Assembly: GCF_017355885.1 (NCBI RefSeq)
Contig: NZ_JAFEUU010000008.1
Location: 62,001-126,000, forward strand
Length of the DNA stretch: 64,000 nucleotides
Direction of reading: 5' to 3'
From: Sabulicella rubraurantiaca
GTDB lineage: Bacteria; Pseudomonadota; Alphaproteobacteria; Acetobacterales; Acetobacteraceae
Below the pieces are notes generated by a model. The model ran no database searches and had not been told where the DNA came from. It worked only from the letters and a program-made list of their open reading frames with translations. How positions within the stretch are numbered: position 1 is the stretch's first letter; the number at the start of each line of letters is the position of its first letter. Shown piece after piece: positions 40,900 to 49,508 of the stretch. The position numbers and the translations under genes were made by a program.

Positions 40900-42487
40900 C
40901 CGTCCTGAGAAGCCCGCCGAAACCAAGCCCCTGACCTGGCAGCCTGAGCTGGAGGAACTGCGACAGCGCGAAGCTTTCGCCCGCGAGATGGGCGGCCCGG
41001 ACAAGGTGCGGCGTCAGCACGACGCGGGCCGCCTGACCGTGCGCGAGCGGATCGAGAAGCTTGCCGATCCAGGTTCCTTCCACGAGGTCGGAGCGATCGC
41101 GGGCAAGGCGAGCTACGACGACAAGGGTCAGCTGGTCGAACTCACGCCCTCGAACTGCGTCTGGGGACGCGCGACGCTGGACGGTCGCCGCGTGGTGCTG
41201 GTGGGAGACGACTTCACGGTGCGCGGCGGCTCCGCCGACGCCACCATCCGCGAAAAGCCGCTGATGGCCGAGCGGATGGCCAACGAGTTCCGGCTGCCTA
41301 TCATCCGCATCATCGAGGGCTCGGGCGGTGGCGGCTCGGTGAAGACGATCGAGACGACGGGCCGCGCGAACCTTCCGGGCGGTGTCGGCGGCACGGGCCT
41401 GTTCAACTACACGACCCTGAACCTGTCGGCCGTGCCGGTGGTCGGGCTCGGCCTCGGCTCCGTCGCGGGCCTCGGCGCGGCGCGGCTCGCGGCCAGTCAC
41501 TTCTCCGTCATGACCAAAAAATCCGCCATGTTCGTGGCCGGCCCGCCCGTCGTGTCGCGCCTCGGCAAGCCGGTGACGAAGGAGGAGCTGGGCGGCTGGG
41601 AGACCCAGTGCAAGGCTGGCGCCGTGGACCATGCGGTGGAGACGGAGGAGGAGGCATTCGACGCGGCGCGCCGCTTCCTGTCCTACCTGCCGTCCTCCGT
41701 GCACGACGTTTCCCCGGTGCTGCCTTGCGAGGACGATCCGGAGCGGCGCGACGACAAGCTGATGAACGCGGTTCCGCGCGACCGGCGCCGCGTCTACCAG
41801 ATGCGCCCGATCATCGAAAGCGTGGTCGATCGTGGGTCCTTCTTCGAGATGGGCAGGCTGTTCGGCCGTTCGCTGATCACGGGGCTCGCGCGCCTGGAGG
41901 GCCGGGCGGTTGCCGTGATGGCGAGTGACCCCTTCTTCTATGGCGGTTCCTGGACCTTCGACGCCTGCCAGAAGGCGGTGCGCTTTATCGATCTCGCGGA
42001 GACCTTCCACCTTCCGGTGGTCTACCTGATGGACTGTCCGGGCTTCATGGTGGGGCTGGAGGCCGAGCGCAACGCCACCATCCGCCACGGGGTGCGTGCC
42101 ATGGCGGCGATGAACCAGGCGACCGTGCCCTGGTGCACCGTCATCGTGCGCAACGCCTTCGGCGTGGCAGGCGCAGCGCACCAGCCGGCGAACAGGCTCT
42201 CGCTCCGTTACGCCTGGCTGTCTGCGCGCTGGGGCTCGCTGCCGCTGGAGGGCGGCATCGAGGCTGCCTATCGCGCCGAGATCGACGCGGCGGAAGACGG
42301 GGCGGCCAAGCTCGCGGAGATCGAGGAGCGGTTGAACCAGCTCCGCTCGCCGTTCCGCACCGCCGAGACCTTCTGGGTCGAGGAGATCATCGACCCGCGG
42401 GAGACGCGCCCACTTCTGTGCGAGTTCGCTCGCATGGCTGATCCGCTGCGCCAGCCCGTGCCGTCACGCTTGCAAATGCGGCCTTGA
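40892..42487 (+). CDS. acyl-CoA carboxylase carboxyltransferase subunit
   Basis: The 531-aa protein is a beta-type carboxyltransferase with two crotonase-fold halves. The N-half has RIIEGSGGGGSVKTIE and the C-half has VYLMDCPGFMVGLEAERN and RYAWLSARWGSLPLEGG. It matches propionyl/methylcrotonyl-CoA carboxylase subunits in length. With the carrier and biotin carboxylase genes it would form a complete enzyme that carboxylates an acyl-CoA; the substrate cannot be read from the sequence. The GTG start at 40892 overlaps bioY. Confidence 0.92.
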   Translation: MLDRPEKPAETKPLTWQPELEELRQREAFAREMGGPDKVRRQHDAGRLTVRERIEKLADPGSFHEVGAIAGKASYDDKGQLVELTPSNCVWGRATLDGRRVVLVGDDFTVRGGSADATIREKPLMAERMANEFRLPIIRIIEGSGGGGSVKTIETTGRANLPGGVGGTGLFNYTTLNLSAVPVVGLGLGSVAGLGAARLAASHFSVMTKKSAMFVAGPPVVSRLGKPVTKEELGGWETQCKAGAVDHAVETEEEAFDAARRFLSYLPSSVHDVSPVLPCEDDPERRDDKLMNAVPRDRRRVYQMRPIIESVVDRGSFFEMGRLFGRSLITGLARLEGRAVAVMASDPFFYGGSWTFDACQKAVRFIDLAETFHLPVVYLMDCPGFMVGLEAERNATIRHGVRAMAAMNQATVPWCTVIVRNAFGVAGAAHQPANRLSLRYAWLSARWGSLPLEGGIEAAYRAEIDAAEDGAAKLAEIEERLNQLRSPFRTAETFWVEEIIDPRETRPLLCEFARMADPLRQPVPSRLQMRP

Positions 42488-42519
42488 AGGGCCGCGAGGA
42501 CGAGGGAGGAAACAAGAAA

Positions 42520-43476
42520 ATGACACGCATCCTCTTCGCAGCCCTGGCGGCTGCAACTGTCGCTGCGACGCCCGCGACCGCCTTCCCGGACCGACCCGTG
42601 CGCATTCTGGGTGGCTTCGCTGCGGGTGGCACCAGTGACATCGTCAACCGCCTGACGGCCGAGGCCGTGGCCGGCACCTTCGGCCAGCGGCCAGTGGTGG
42701 AGATCCGAACTGGCGCAAACGGCTTCATCGCCGCCGCCGAGGCGGCCCGCAGCCCGGCGGACGGGCATACCGTCGTGCAGTGCTCGACCGGGTTGTTGAC
42801 CATCACGCCCGAGCTGCCGGGCGCCCAGATGCCGATCGACCCGTCGCGCGACCTCGTGCCGATCGCGAACCTGGTGCACTCGACGCAGGTGATGGTGGTG
42901 TCCGCGCGTTCACCGTATCGCTCCGTGGCAGAGGTGGTCGCTGCGGCGCGTGCGCGGCCCGGCACCCTCAGCTATGCGAGCGCGGGGATCGGCGCGGTGT
43001 CGCACCTCTCCGGCGCGCGCTTCGCGCAGATGGGACGGCTGGACCTTGTGCACGTGCCGTATCGCGGGGCGGCGCCGGGCGTGCTGGACGTCGCCGCCGG
43101 CCGGGCGGACATGATCATCACCAATCTTGGCGACGTGACGGCGCAGCTGGGCGAGGGGCTGCGGCTGCTGTCCTTTGCGGACGGCATTGGATCACCCCGT
43201 TTCACCGATGTGGGGCAGGTGTCCGATGCGCTGCCAGGTTACGCCGTCAGCGGCTGGTTCGGCCTTTGCGGGCCACGCGGGATGCCGGAGGAGGCGATCG
43301 CGCGGTGGGTCGATGCCTTGCGTTCGGGTTTCGCCGACCCGGTGCTCCGCCAGCGCCTCGTGGATAATGGCCTGACGCTGCGCTTCGAGGAGCCGGAGCG
43401 CTTCGCGCGCACCATCGCCGCGGACCGAGCGATGTGGGGCGAGACCATCCGCGTTGGCCAGATCCGCGTGGAGTGA
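42520..43476 (+). CDS. TctC/Bug-family periplasmic binding protein
   Basis: The 318-aa exported protein has a signal peptide (ILFAALAAATVAATPATA), then FPDRPVRILGGFAAGGTSDIVNRL and an RTGANGFIAAAEAARSPADG loop. It follows the carboxyltransferase gene by 32 bases with GGAGGAAAC before the ATG, so it belongs to the carboxylase operon. It may capture the carboxylate used by that pathway. No TctA/TctB membrane genes are near. It is paralogous to the next gene. Confidence 0.92.
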   Translation: MTRILFAALAAATVAATPATAFPDRPVRILGGFAAGGTSDIVNRLTAEAVAGTFGQRPVVEIRTGANGFIAAAEAARSPADGHTVVQCSTGLLTITPELPGAQMPIDPSRDLVPIANLVHSTQVMVVSARSPYRSVAEVVAAARARPGTLSYASAGIGAVSHLSGARFAQMGRLDLVHVPYRGAAPGVLDVAAGRADMIITNLGDVTAQLGEGLRLLSFADGIGSPRFTDVGQVSDALPGYAVSGWFGLCGPRGMPEEAIARWVDALRSGFADPVLRQRLVDNGLTLRFEEPERFARTIAADRAMWGETIRVGQIRVE

Positions 43477-43501
43477 CGCTCCGAAAGAGGAGGAAAACGG
43501 G

Positions 43502-44467
43502 ATGAACAAGCGACCGATTGCTGCATGGCTTGGGGCGGCTTTGCTTGCCTCTGGCGTGGCATTCGCGCAGCCTTCGGACAGGCCTGCGCGCATCGTCGTC
43601 GGTTATGCGCCAGGCGGAACGACGGACATCACCGCACGGGTCGTCGCCGAGGGGGTCGGAGCGAGCTTCGGGCAACGCGGGGTCGTGGACAACCGCACCG
43701 GGGCGAACGGCTTCATCGCCGCGGAGTTCGTTGCGCGTGGACCGGCCGACGGCTCGCAGGTGCTGCTGTGCCCAATGGGGCCAATGACGATCAGCCCTGA
43801 GATGCCGGGCATGCACCTGCCGATCGATGTCCGGCAGGACTTGGTTCCGGTCGCAAATGCCGCGCGCTCCTCGTACGTAGTCGTGACCGGTGCCAATAGC
43901 CCGTATCGCACGCTGCAAGAGTTAATTGCCGCGGCAAAGGCGCGGCCCGGTGCCCTGACCTATGCAAGTGCTGGCTATGGTCAGGCGCAGCATCTCTCAT
44001 CTGAGCGGCTGAAGCGCATGGCTGGGATCGACCTAGTCCACGTGCCTTATCGTGGCGCAGCTCCTGCAGCGGTGGACGTGATTGCGGGCCGGGCGGACAT
44101 CCTCATCACCAACCTCGGTGACGTCATTCGCCAGATCCAGGGCGGCCAGCTGCGGCTGCTCGCGATGGCGGACCGCGCCGGCTGGCCCGAGTTTCCCGAT
44201 GCCCCGCGGCTACCCGACATCGTGCCAGGACTGGAGGTGATCGGGTGGTTTGGCGTTTGCGGGCCGCGCGGCATGCCGGAAGAAGCGATCGCGCGCTGGG
44301 CGGAGGCGATCCGCACCGCGCTGAACGATCCGGTGCTCAGCCGGCGCCTCATCGACAGCGGGCTGGCACCGAACTACGAAGATCCTCAGACCTTCGCCCG
44401 CACGATTGCCCGTGACCGGCGGGCGTGGGGCGAGACCATCCGTGCCGCCGGGATCCGCGCCGAATAG
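43502..44467 (+). CDS. TctC/Bug-family periplasmic binding protein (tandem paralogue)
   Basis: The 321-aa exported protein has a signal peptide (AAWLGAALLASGVAFAQ), then DRPARIVVGYAPGGTTDITARVV and DNRTGANGFIAAEFVARGPADG. It is a close paralogue of the preceding protein: both share IDLVHVPYRGAAP-like segments and WFGLCGPRGMPEEAIARW / WFGVCGPRGMPEEAIARW. A tandem duplication with divergence of ligand specificity is likely. AGGAGGAAAACGG precedes the ATG. Confidence 0.92.
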   Translation: MNKRPIAAWLGAALLASGVAFAQPSDRPARIVVGYAPGGTTDITARVVAEGVGASFGQRGVVDNRTGANGFIAAEFVARGPADGSQVLLCPMGPMTISPEMPGMHLPIDVRQDLVPVANAARSSYVVVTGANSPYRTLQELIAAAKARPGALTYASAGYGQAQHLSSERLKRMAGIDLVHVPYRGAAPAAVDVIAGRADILITNLGDVIRQIQGGQLRLLAMADRAGWPEFPDAPRLPDIVPGLEVIGWFGVCGPRGMPEEAIARWAEAIRTALNDPVLSRRLIDSGLAPNYEDPQTFARTIARDRRAWGETIRAAGIRAE

Positions 44468-45026
44468 GGTGCCGCCAACGGGGAAGGCGGGAGCGTCGGA
44501 CGTCAGGTGTGCGTCGGCGCTCCGTCTTGCCGGAAGGTGCATCAGAGCCAGGAGGAGGCGCCGGGGAGGTGTGGCAAGTGGCCGGCCGGCTTTGGTGGGC
44601 CGGGCAGACAGCGGTGATAACCGCGCAAGGCACCGGGTGCCACGCCGTCTGAGCTTGGGGTCTTGGCGAGCGCTGCGATGAATGAGAGTGGGGCCTTGAG
44701 GCGCCCGCGCGATCCGGGCGACGTAGTGGCCCGACGCCGAGGTCACCGCCACAGAGAGGCTCAGCACGAGTTGACCTCTTGTGACTGCGCGCAGCAGCCA
44801 TCCTAAGATAATGAATCTAAAAGAAAAACTCTGCGCTTTCCCTCCCTGACCCTCTTGATTGGCCCGTCACGCCGTTATGGGGGCTGCGGCCTTTTCCTGT
44901 TGGCCGGGCCGTGCAAGCGGGAGATGGTTGGCCAAGGGGTTCCACCCCCTTGAACACGCCGTCTCCGAAAATATCTCGACGGGCGCCGAAGCCTTCGGTC
45001 CACGGTGATTCTTGAGGGAACTGCCG
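44468..45026. other. intergenic region before the heat-shock island
   Basis: No gene is supported in this 559-base stretch. It is locally AT-rich at 44800-44830. The only functional element recognised is the heat-shock-type promoter at 44946-44977. Confidence 0.5.
44946..44977 (+). promoter_or_regulatory. candidate RpoH (heat-shock) promoter
   Basis: CCCCCTTGAA (44946-44955) contains the heat-shock -35 CTTG at 44950-44953. After 17 bases AATATCT (44971-44977) resembles the alphaproteobacterial -10 CYTATNT. It lies 50 bases upstream of the 45027 gene. Confidence 0.45.
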
Positions 45027-45617
45027 ATGAACGAATGTGAGGAAGCCAGACATCCAGAGATTGGCAAGCAACCCTTGTCAGCGAGTTGCGGCCCTCCCAC
45101 GGCGCCGCTCACAAGCCGCGAAGCGGCCGCTCGCTACACGGACCCACGACAGGTGGTGGAGGATCCCGCCCTTACCCCTGCTGAAAAGCGCGAGGTCCTG
45201 GCGTCCTGGGCCTGCGACAGCCGCGCTCCGCACGACTCCCCCTCCTCGCGGATGCTGGACAGCGGTGCTGTGGTCTATGTGCGAGAAATCCTGGAGGCCC
45301 TGAAGTCCCTCGATGGGACGGCAGTGCCAGTTCAGGACGACGGGCCGAGCCGGCCGCGCCATGCCTATCCCCGTCGCGGACGAGCAACCTGGCATGCGTG
45401 GCGTGATCGGCGCCTGCGCAAGGGGCGGCCCGAGGAGGATGACGATCCTCCACCTTGCCCGGTGCGGTCGCGCCCTCCGGGTCCCACTCTTCCGCCGCTC
45501 GCGGCCATGGCCACGGCCCCGCGATATGAGCGAATGCCGGATGACGCTCTCGGCCGACCGATGACCTTTCACACAGAGCCTTGGCGGCAGCGAAGCGCGA
45601 CGGCATCGGCGGCCTAA
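45027..45617 (+). CDS. hypothetical protein with a shared DP-EKRE-W domain
   Basis: The 196-aa protein contains YTDPRQVVEDPALTPAEKRE and VLASWACDSRA (residues about 37-66). This matches FRDPLQVATHTRLTRAQKRE and ILARWEWDARL in the NDUFS4-like fusion at 46720-47475. Its C-terminal half is Pro/Arg-rich and low in complexity. Function unknown. Its position behind a heat-shock-type promoter suggests a role in the stress island. Confidence 0.55.
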   Translation: MNECEEARHPEIGKQPLSASCGPPTAPLTSREAAARYTDPRQVVEDPALTPAEKREVLASWACDSRAPHDSPSSRMLDSGAVVYVREILEALKSLDGTAVPVQDDGPSRPRHAYPRRGRATWHAWRDRRLRKGRPEEDDDPPPCPVRSRPPGPTLPPLAAMATAPRYERMPDDALGRPMTFHTEPWRQRSATASAA

Positions 45618-45657
45618 AGCCCAAGCCCGCTCCGCCTGATTTTTGGAGAGTGCGGTC

Positions 45658-45852
45658 ATGATAGGGGATTGGATGAAGTTCAGCGCAGTGAGGCCCCAGC
45701 ATCTGAAGGACAAGGGGCGACAGCGCCGACGCCGACCGGGGCTGCAGGGCGACGTCATCGAGCTGCTGGCGCGTTCGGCTGGGTGGATGCTGATCTGCCT
45801 GGGCATTCTTCATGGCGCTGGGCTTGCCTACCTACCCCTTGATGCCCGGTGA
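45658..45852 (+). CDS. possible small membrane protein
   Basis: The 64-aa ORF has a basic N-terminal half and one hydrophobic segment (AGWMLICLGILHGAGLAYLP). No family recognised. It lacks a good SD and may be spurious, but it fits the spacing between neighbours. Confidence 0.3.
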   Translation: MIGDWMKFSAVRPQHLKDKGRQRRRRPGLQGDVIELLARSAGWMLICLGILHGAGLAYLPLDAR

Positions 45853-46034
45853 GGGTGACGTGCAAGTCGAGCGGCTTGCCGGAAACCTCCACTAGGCCAG
45901 CGTGACCACACTCGCCGCCACGATCGCCTTGCTCTTCTCCTTCGCGTGGGCACCGCCTCTCTGGGTGCCGGCTCTTCTCGCTCCCCCCGCGTTTCCGTGG
46001 CCCCACGTACCGCGTCCAACCCGGAAGCGTGGGG

Positions 46035-46062
46035 CTTGAAGTCCCCTGATCGCGCACCTAGA
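46035..46062 (+). promoter_or_regulatory. candidate RpoH promoter of the hsp20 gene
   Basis: CTTGAA (46035-46040) and CCTAGA (46057-46062), with 18 bases between CTTG and CCTAGA, approach the alphaproteobacterial heat-shock consensus. It lies 109 bases before the Hsp20 start. Confidence 0.5.
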
Positions 46063-46170
46063 CAAAAATGCGCTGGGAGCCCGATCGGGGCCCAGTGACC
46101 GGCGCCCGGTGGCCGGTGAGACGGCTTGGCGCCGCTCGTGTCCATGTTGCTTCGGAAGGAGGATGTGGAA

Positions 46171-46662
46171 ATGAGGACCGAGTTCGACTTCAGCCCCCTG
46201 TTCCGTTCGACAGTGGGCTTCGACCGCATGCTGGATGGGCTGCGGAGTGCGGCACGGCTTGAGCGTCTTGAGAACCAACCGCCCTACGACATTGAGCGCT
46301 TAGGCGAGGACGAGTATCGCGTCACGCTCGCCGTAGCCGGCTTCCATCCCGACGAACTAACGGTAACGGCCGAACACAACATGCTCATGGTTGTTGGCGT
46401 GCCGCGGGAGCGGAGTGGTGACGGCACGAACGACAACGGCCAGCGCCAGATACTTCACCGCGGCATCGCGGCCCGCGCTTTCGAGCGTCGCTTCGATTTG
46501 GCGGATCATGTGAAGGTGGTGGGCGCGAGCCTCTCCGATGGGCTGCTGACAATCAACCTCCGCCGCGAGGTGCCCGAGGCCATGCGGCCGCGCCGTATCG
46601 AGATCGGCGCCCGCGATGGCGGGCCGGAGCGTCAGCAACGGACGGGGAGTCAGGCCGCGTGA
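46171..46662 (+). CDS. Hsp20/alpha-crystallin small heat-shock protein
   Basis: The 163-aa protein is IbpA-like: FDFSPLFRSTVGFDRMLDGL, then YDIERLGEDEYRVTLAVAGFHPDELTV and the alpha-crystallin domain end RRFDLADHVKVVGASLSDGLLTINL. It forms large oligomers and holds unfolded proteins. The ATG at 46171 follows GGAGGATGTGGAA. A Caulobacter-type heat-shock promoter is visible upstream. Confidence 0.93.
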   Translation: MRTEFDFSPLFRSTVGFDRMLDGLRSAARLERLENQPPYDIERLGEDEYRVTLAVAGFHPDELTVTAEHNMLMVVGVPRERSGDGTNDNGQRQILHRGIAARAFERRFDLADHVKVVGASLSDGLLTINLRREVPEAMRPRRIEIGARDGGPERQQRTGSQAA

Positions 46663-46719
46663 CGCGCGCTGGGGACGGCGGCGCACGCCGCCGTCCCTTG
46701 CGGATGAGAGGTGATCTCT

Positions 46720-47475
46720 ATGAGTGACGTGCTTGAGCGCACGGCGCTACCATCGCCGTGCTGCATGCCGCTGAGCCACTTGGCAGGCGCTGCTGCGGTG
46801 CTCAGCCGACGCTGTGGACCGACCGGGGCCGCGCGTGGCCTTCGCGGGGAAGAATGGGTGCTGCGCTTCCGGCCTCGCTGGCGCGGCCGCATAGACGAGT
46901 TGATGGGCTGGTGGGGCGGCGGTGATCCGCTCGAAACCCTGACGTTGCGCTTCCCAACCCGGCAGTCGGCAGAAGACTATGCGCGCCGCCAGGGGATCCG
47001 GCTCGAGGTCTCCGAGCCATTGCCGGCCAACGACGCTTGCCGGCGGCTCGCGATGCCCGTGGCAGTGAACGCCGCTTGGCCGGATCCTTTCTTGCCCTGG
47101 AGCTGGGACGGCCGCGCGGCCGTCTCGCCGAACCTGGCGCAGGGCGATGCCGATGAGGTCGATATCGACCTCGTGCTGCTTGATCCAGCGGCGGTGTTCA
47201 GGGATCCGTTGCAGGTGGCCACGCATACACGCCTGACACGCGCGCAGAAGCGCGAGATCCTGGCGCGCTGGGAGTGGGATGCCCGATTGATCGAGACGGC
47301 TCAGACCGAAGGGATGCCGGACGGCGGCGAACCGTCGCGACTGGAGGAGGTGCTCGCCGCACGGCGGATGCTGGAGGGTGCTGACCCCGCACGAGCCAGT
47401 CTTCGGCCGACGGGGAGTAGCCTGCGTGCCGCGCCCGCACGAAGGTTCAATCCCGGCTCCGGGCTTGCGGCTTGA
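46720..47475 (+). CDS. NDUFS4-like domain fused to a stress-island C-terminal domain
   Basis: The 251-aa protein has two parts. Residues about 44-95 (WVLRFRPRWRGRIDELMGWW, LTLRFPTRQSAEDYARRQGI) match the ETC complex I NDUFS4-type domain (PF04800 family), with MGW and the YA-G pattern. Residues about 165-225 contain FRDPLQVATHTRLTRAQKRE, ILARWEWDARL and GMPDGGEPSRLEEVLAA. This second part is shared with the 45027 protein. NDUFS4 is normally a structural subunit of respiratory complex I. Its fusion with a stress-island domain behind hsp20 is unusual. The ATG at 46720 follows GAGAGGTGATCTCT. Role unknown. Confidence 0.7.
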   Translation: MSDVLERTALPSPCCMPLSHLAGAAAVLSRRCGPTGAARGLRGEEWVLRFRPRWRGRIDELMGWWGGGDPLETLTLRFPTRQSAEDYARRQGIRLEVSEPLPANDACRRLAMPVAVNAAWPDPFLPWSWDGRAAVSPNLAQGDADEVDIDLVLLDPAAVFRDPLQVATHTRLTRAQKREILARWEWDARLIETAQTEGMPDGGEPSRLEEVLAARRMLEGADPARASLRPTGSSLRAAPARRFNPGSGLAA

Positions 47476-47501
47476 ACCCCGAGAATCATGGAGGTGACGG
47501 C

Positions 47502-47852
47502 ATGTACAGCCTTGATCCGCGGGACTGGGGTTGGCCGGGGCAGGGCGGAGCTGGGCGTGGACAAAGGCCGGGAGATCCGAACCTAAACCGCCTGGTGATG
47601 TTCGGCTTGGTGGCCGCAGCCTGTCTCTGCGCTGCCTCGTTCGCGCCCCCGGACCTGATGCCGCAACTTGCCGCCGAGATGTTGGGCTGGGCGGCGCTCT
47701 TCAGCGTGTATGAGGCCATTTTGTGCGACCAGCTGCCCTCCGAGGAAGGACTGACCGCTTGGGATCAGGCGGCGGGTCTCCTGGCAGCCTCGCTGCTCCT
47801 GCGTATCCTCTTCCCGCTGCAGGGTCTGCCGGCGGCCGGAGCGGGCCCATGA
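47502..47852 (+). CDS. small membrane protein of the stress island
   Basis: The 116-aa protein has a Gly-rich N-terminus and about three hydrophobic segments (LVMFGLVAAACLCAASFAPP, MLGWAALFSVYEAIL, AGLLAASLLLRILFPL). No family recognised. GGAGGTGACGGC before the ATG at 47502 is a strong ribosome site. It lies between the NDUFS4-like gene and the M48 protease gene on the same strand and is probably in one operon with them. Confidence 0.6.
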   Translation: MYSLDPRDWGWPGQGGAGRGQRPGDPNLNRLVMFGLVAAACLCAASFAPPDLMPQLAAEMLGWAALFSVYEAILCDQLPSEEGLTAWDQAAGLLAASLLLRILFPLQGLPAAGAGP

Positions 47853-47987
47853 ATGGCCGCGCCGCGCGGCACGGTGAGGCGCCGTGCAGGACTGCTGGGT
47901 CAGCCGGAAATGGCTGGGGCGGCCTCCGTCCCTGACCCGCGGTCATCGGCCGCGGGTCGTCCCACCCGCACTCGCGCGAGGTCTAGC

Positions 47988-48992
47988 ATGCGCTTGGTCG
48001 GGCCTTCTGGCCGGCGGCAGGGGGCGATACAGCGTCTGGACCGTCTAGTCCTGGCGCGCCAGCGCCGGCTGAATCAGCTGCAGTCGGCGCTGCTGATTTT
48101 CGGCCTCGTGCTGCTGGCCAGCCTGACTGGCTTCGTCGTGGCCGGGCCGGAAGGTCTGGTGTACGCGGCATGCCTGGCGGGGCTGTTCCTCCTGTTTGAC
48201 CCGCTGGTGCCGGGAGACCTTCTGTTCCGCCATGCGTTCGGCGCCATTCGGCTGACGTCCGAGCAGGCGCCGGAGGTCTATCAGGGCTTGGCAGAGCTGA
48301 CGCGACGCGCGGATCTCATGACGCTGCCGACGCTTTATCTGATCCCCTCTCGCATGCTGCAGGCCATGGCGGCCGGAACGCGCCAGGAACCTGTCATTGC
48401 TGTCACGAGCGGGCTTCTTCGCGCGCTGCCGTCGCGCGAACTCGGAGCCGTGCTGGCCCACGAGATTGCGCATATCCATCACGGTGACGTGGCAGTGATG
48501 CGCCTTGCGATCGCTGCGGCGTCCCTCACAAAGGCCATGGTGTGGGTTGGACTGCTGATGCTCGCTCTGTGGGCCCCAAAGGCGCTCTCGATGGGCCTCG
48601 TACCGCCGGTGGAGGCCATTCTGCTGCTGCTGGGCGCTCCGCTGGCCGGTGATCTGATGTCGCTGTCGCTCTCCCGGCAGCGCGAGTTCCTTGCCGACGC
48701 AGGGGCGGTGGAGCTGACTGGCGACCCGCTTGGACTTGCGGCGGCCCTGACACGCCTTCATCGGTTGCAAGGCGACGACTGGGAGAGGCTGGCCACCCGC
48801 GGAGCGGGATGGGTCCGCTTGCTTCGGACCCATCCAAGTTTCGGGGAGCGTGTGCGCCGGCTGAGGCAGGCGGCCGTGGTCGCTGAGCCCGTTTGGCCCC
48901 ACTGGAAGTGGAGCGACGACATGCCCTTGCGGCTGGCGCGCCTGAGCTGCCGGTACCCTGCACAAGCGCTGATCCGCCGCTGGCTGCTGTGA
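47988..48992 (+). CDS. M48-family membrane metalloprotease (HtpX-like)
   Basis: The 334-aa protein has N-terminal transmembrane helices (ALLIFGLVLLASLTGFVVAG), the zinc motif HEIAH in LAHEIAHIHHGDVAVM, a second membrane pair, and the third ligand region LSRQREFLADAGAVELTGDP (Glu). HtpX-like proteases degrade misfolded membrane proteins. The start at 47988 (MRLVGPSGRRQ) is preferred over 47853. Gene order Hsp20, NDUFS4-like and M48 resembles protein quality-control islands. Confidence 0.88.
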   Translation: MRLVGPSGRRQGAIQRLDRLVLARQRRLNQLQSALLIFGLVLLASLTGFVVAGPEGLVYAACLAGLFLLFDPLVPGDLLFRHAFGAIRLTSEQAPEVYQGLAELTRRADLMTLPTLYLIPSRMLQAMAAGTRQEPVIAVTSGLLRALPSRELGAVLAHEIAHIHHGDVAVMRLAIAAASLTKAMVWVGLLMLALWAPKALSMGLVPPVEAILLLLGAPLAGDLMSLSLSRQREFLADAGAVELTGDPLGLAAALTRLHRLQGDDWERLATRGAGWVRLLRTHPSFGERVRRLRQAAVVAEPVWPHWKWSDDMPLRLARLSCRYPAQALIRRWLL

Positions 48993-49139
48993 GCGCGCTG
49001 CGCGGCCGGTGACCAAGAGCATAGATGACAAGTCCTGCCTCCCCCTTGCGGCAGGCGTGTGCGCCTCATGGCGTGTGGTTAAGAACAGGCGGCACCCTTG
49101 CTTGCGCCGGGTTCTTCGGGGCGTCCAGAGTCAGGGGGT

Positions 49140-49508
49140 TCAGCCCGCATCAAGCGGAGGATCTCCGGCCCCGCGCTTTGCCACCTCCTCCGGCCTGTCC
49201 TGGATCTGCATCAAGATCTCCTGCCGCAGAGGCTCGGGCAGCGCCCGCAGTGCCACACTCAGCCTGCCCAGTAGGTCCCGTAGTCCGTACACTTGGTCGA
49301 GCAGGCCGAGCACCACGTCGATACCTTCGTCATTGACCCCCATGCTCTCCCGTAGGTCGCGGATCAGGCAGGCGCGTGAGAGGTCGATCTCGGAAAACGT
49401 ATGCTGCGGCCCGGCCTGCCGTGGCGCCAGCCATCCGGCTGCGATCCAGGCGTCGAGCGATGCGGTATCGAGCTGTGCGCGAAGCAGGAATTCGCGGTGT
49501 CCGTACAC
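49140..49508 (-). CDS. cbpM: chaperone modulator CbpM
   Basis: The 122-aa protein matches CbpM: an N-terminal HTH-like segment (TASLDAWIAAGWLAPRQAG, FSEIDLSRACLIRDLRESMGV), then VVLGLLDQVYGLRDLLGRLS. It inhibits the CbpA co-chaperone by binding its J domain. It lies directly behind cbpA with no gap, in the same operon. Confidence 0.85.
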   Translation of the reverse strand: MYGHREFLLRAQLDTASLDAWIAAGWLAPRQAGPQHTFSEIDLSRACLIRDLRESMGVNDEGIDVVLGLLDQVYGLRDLLGRLSVALRALPEPLRQEILMQIQDRPEEVAKRGAGDPPLDAG

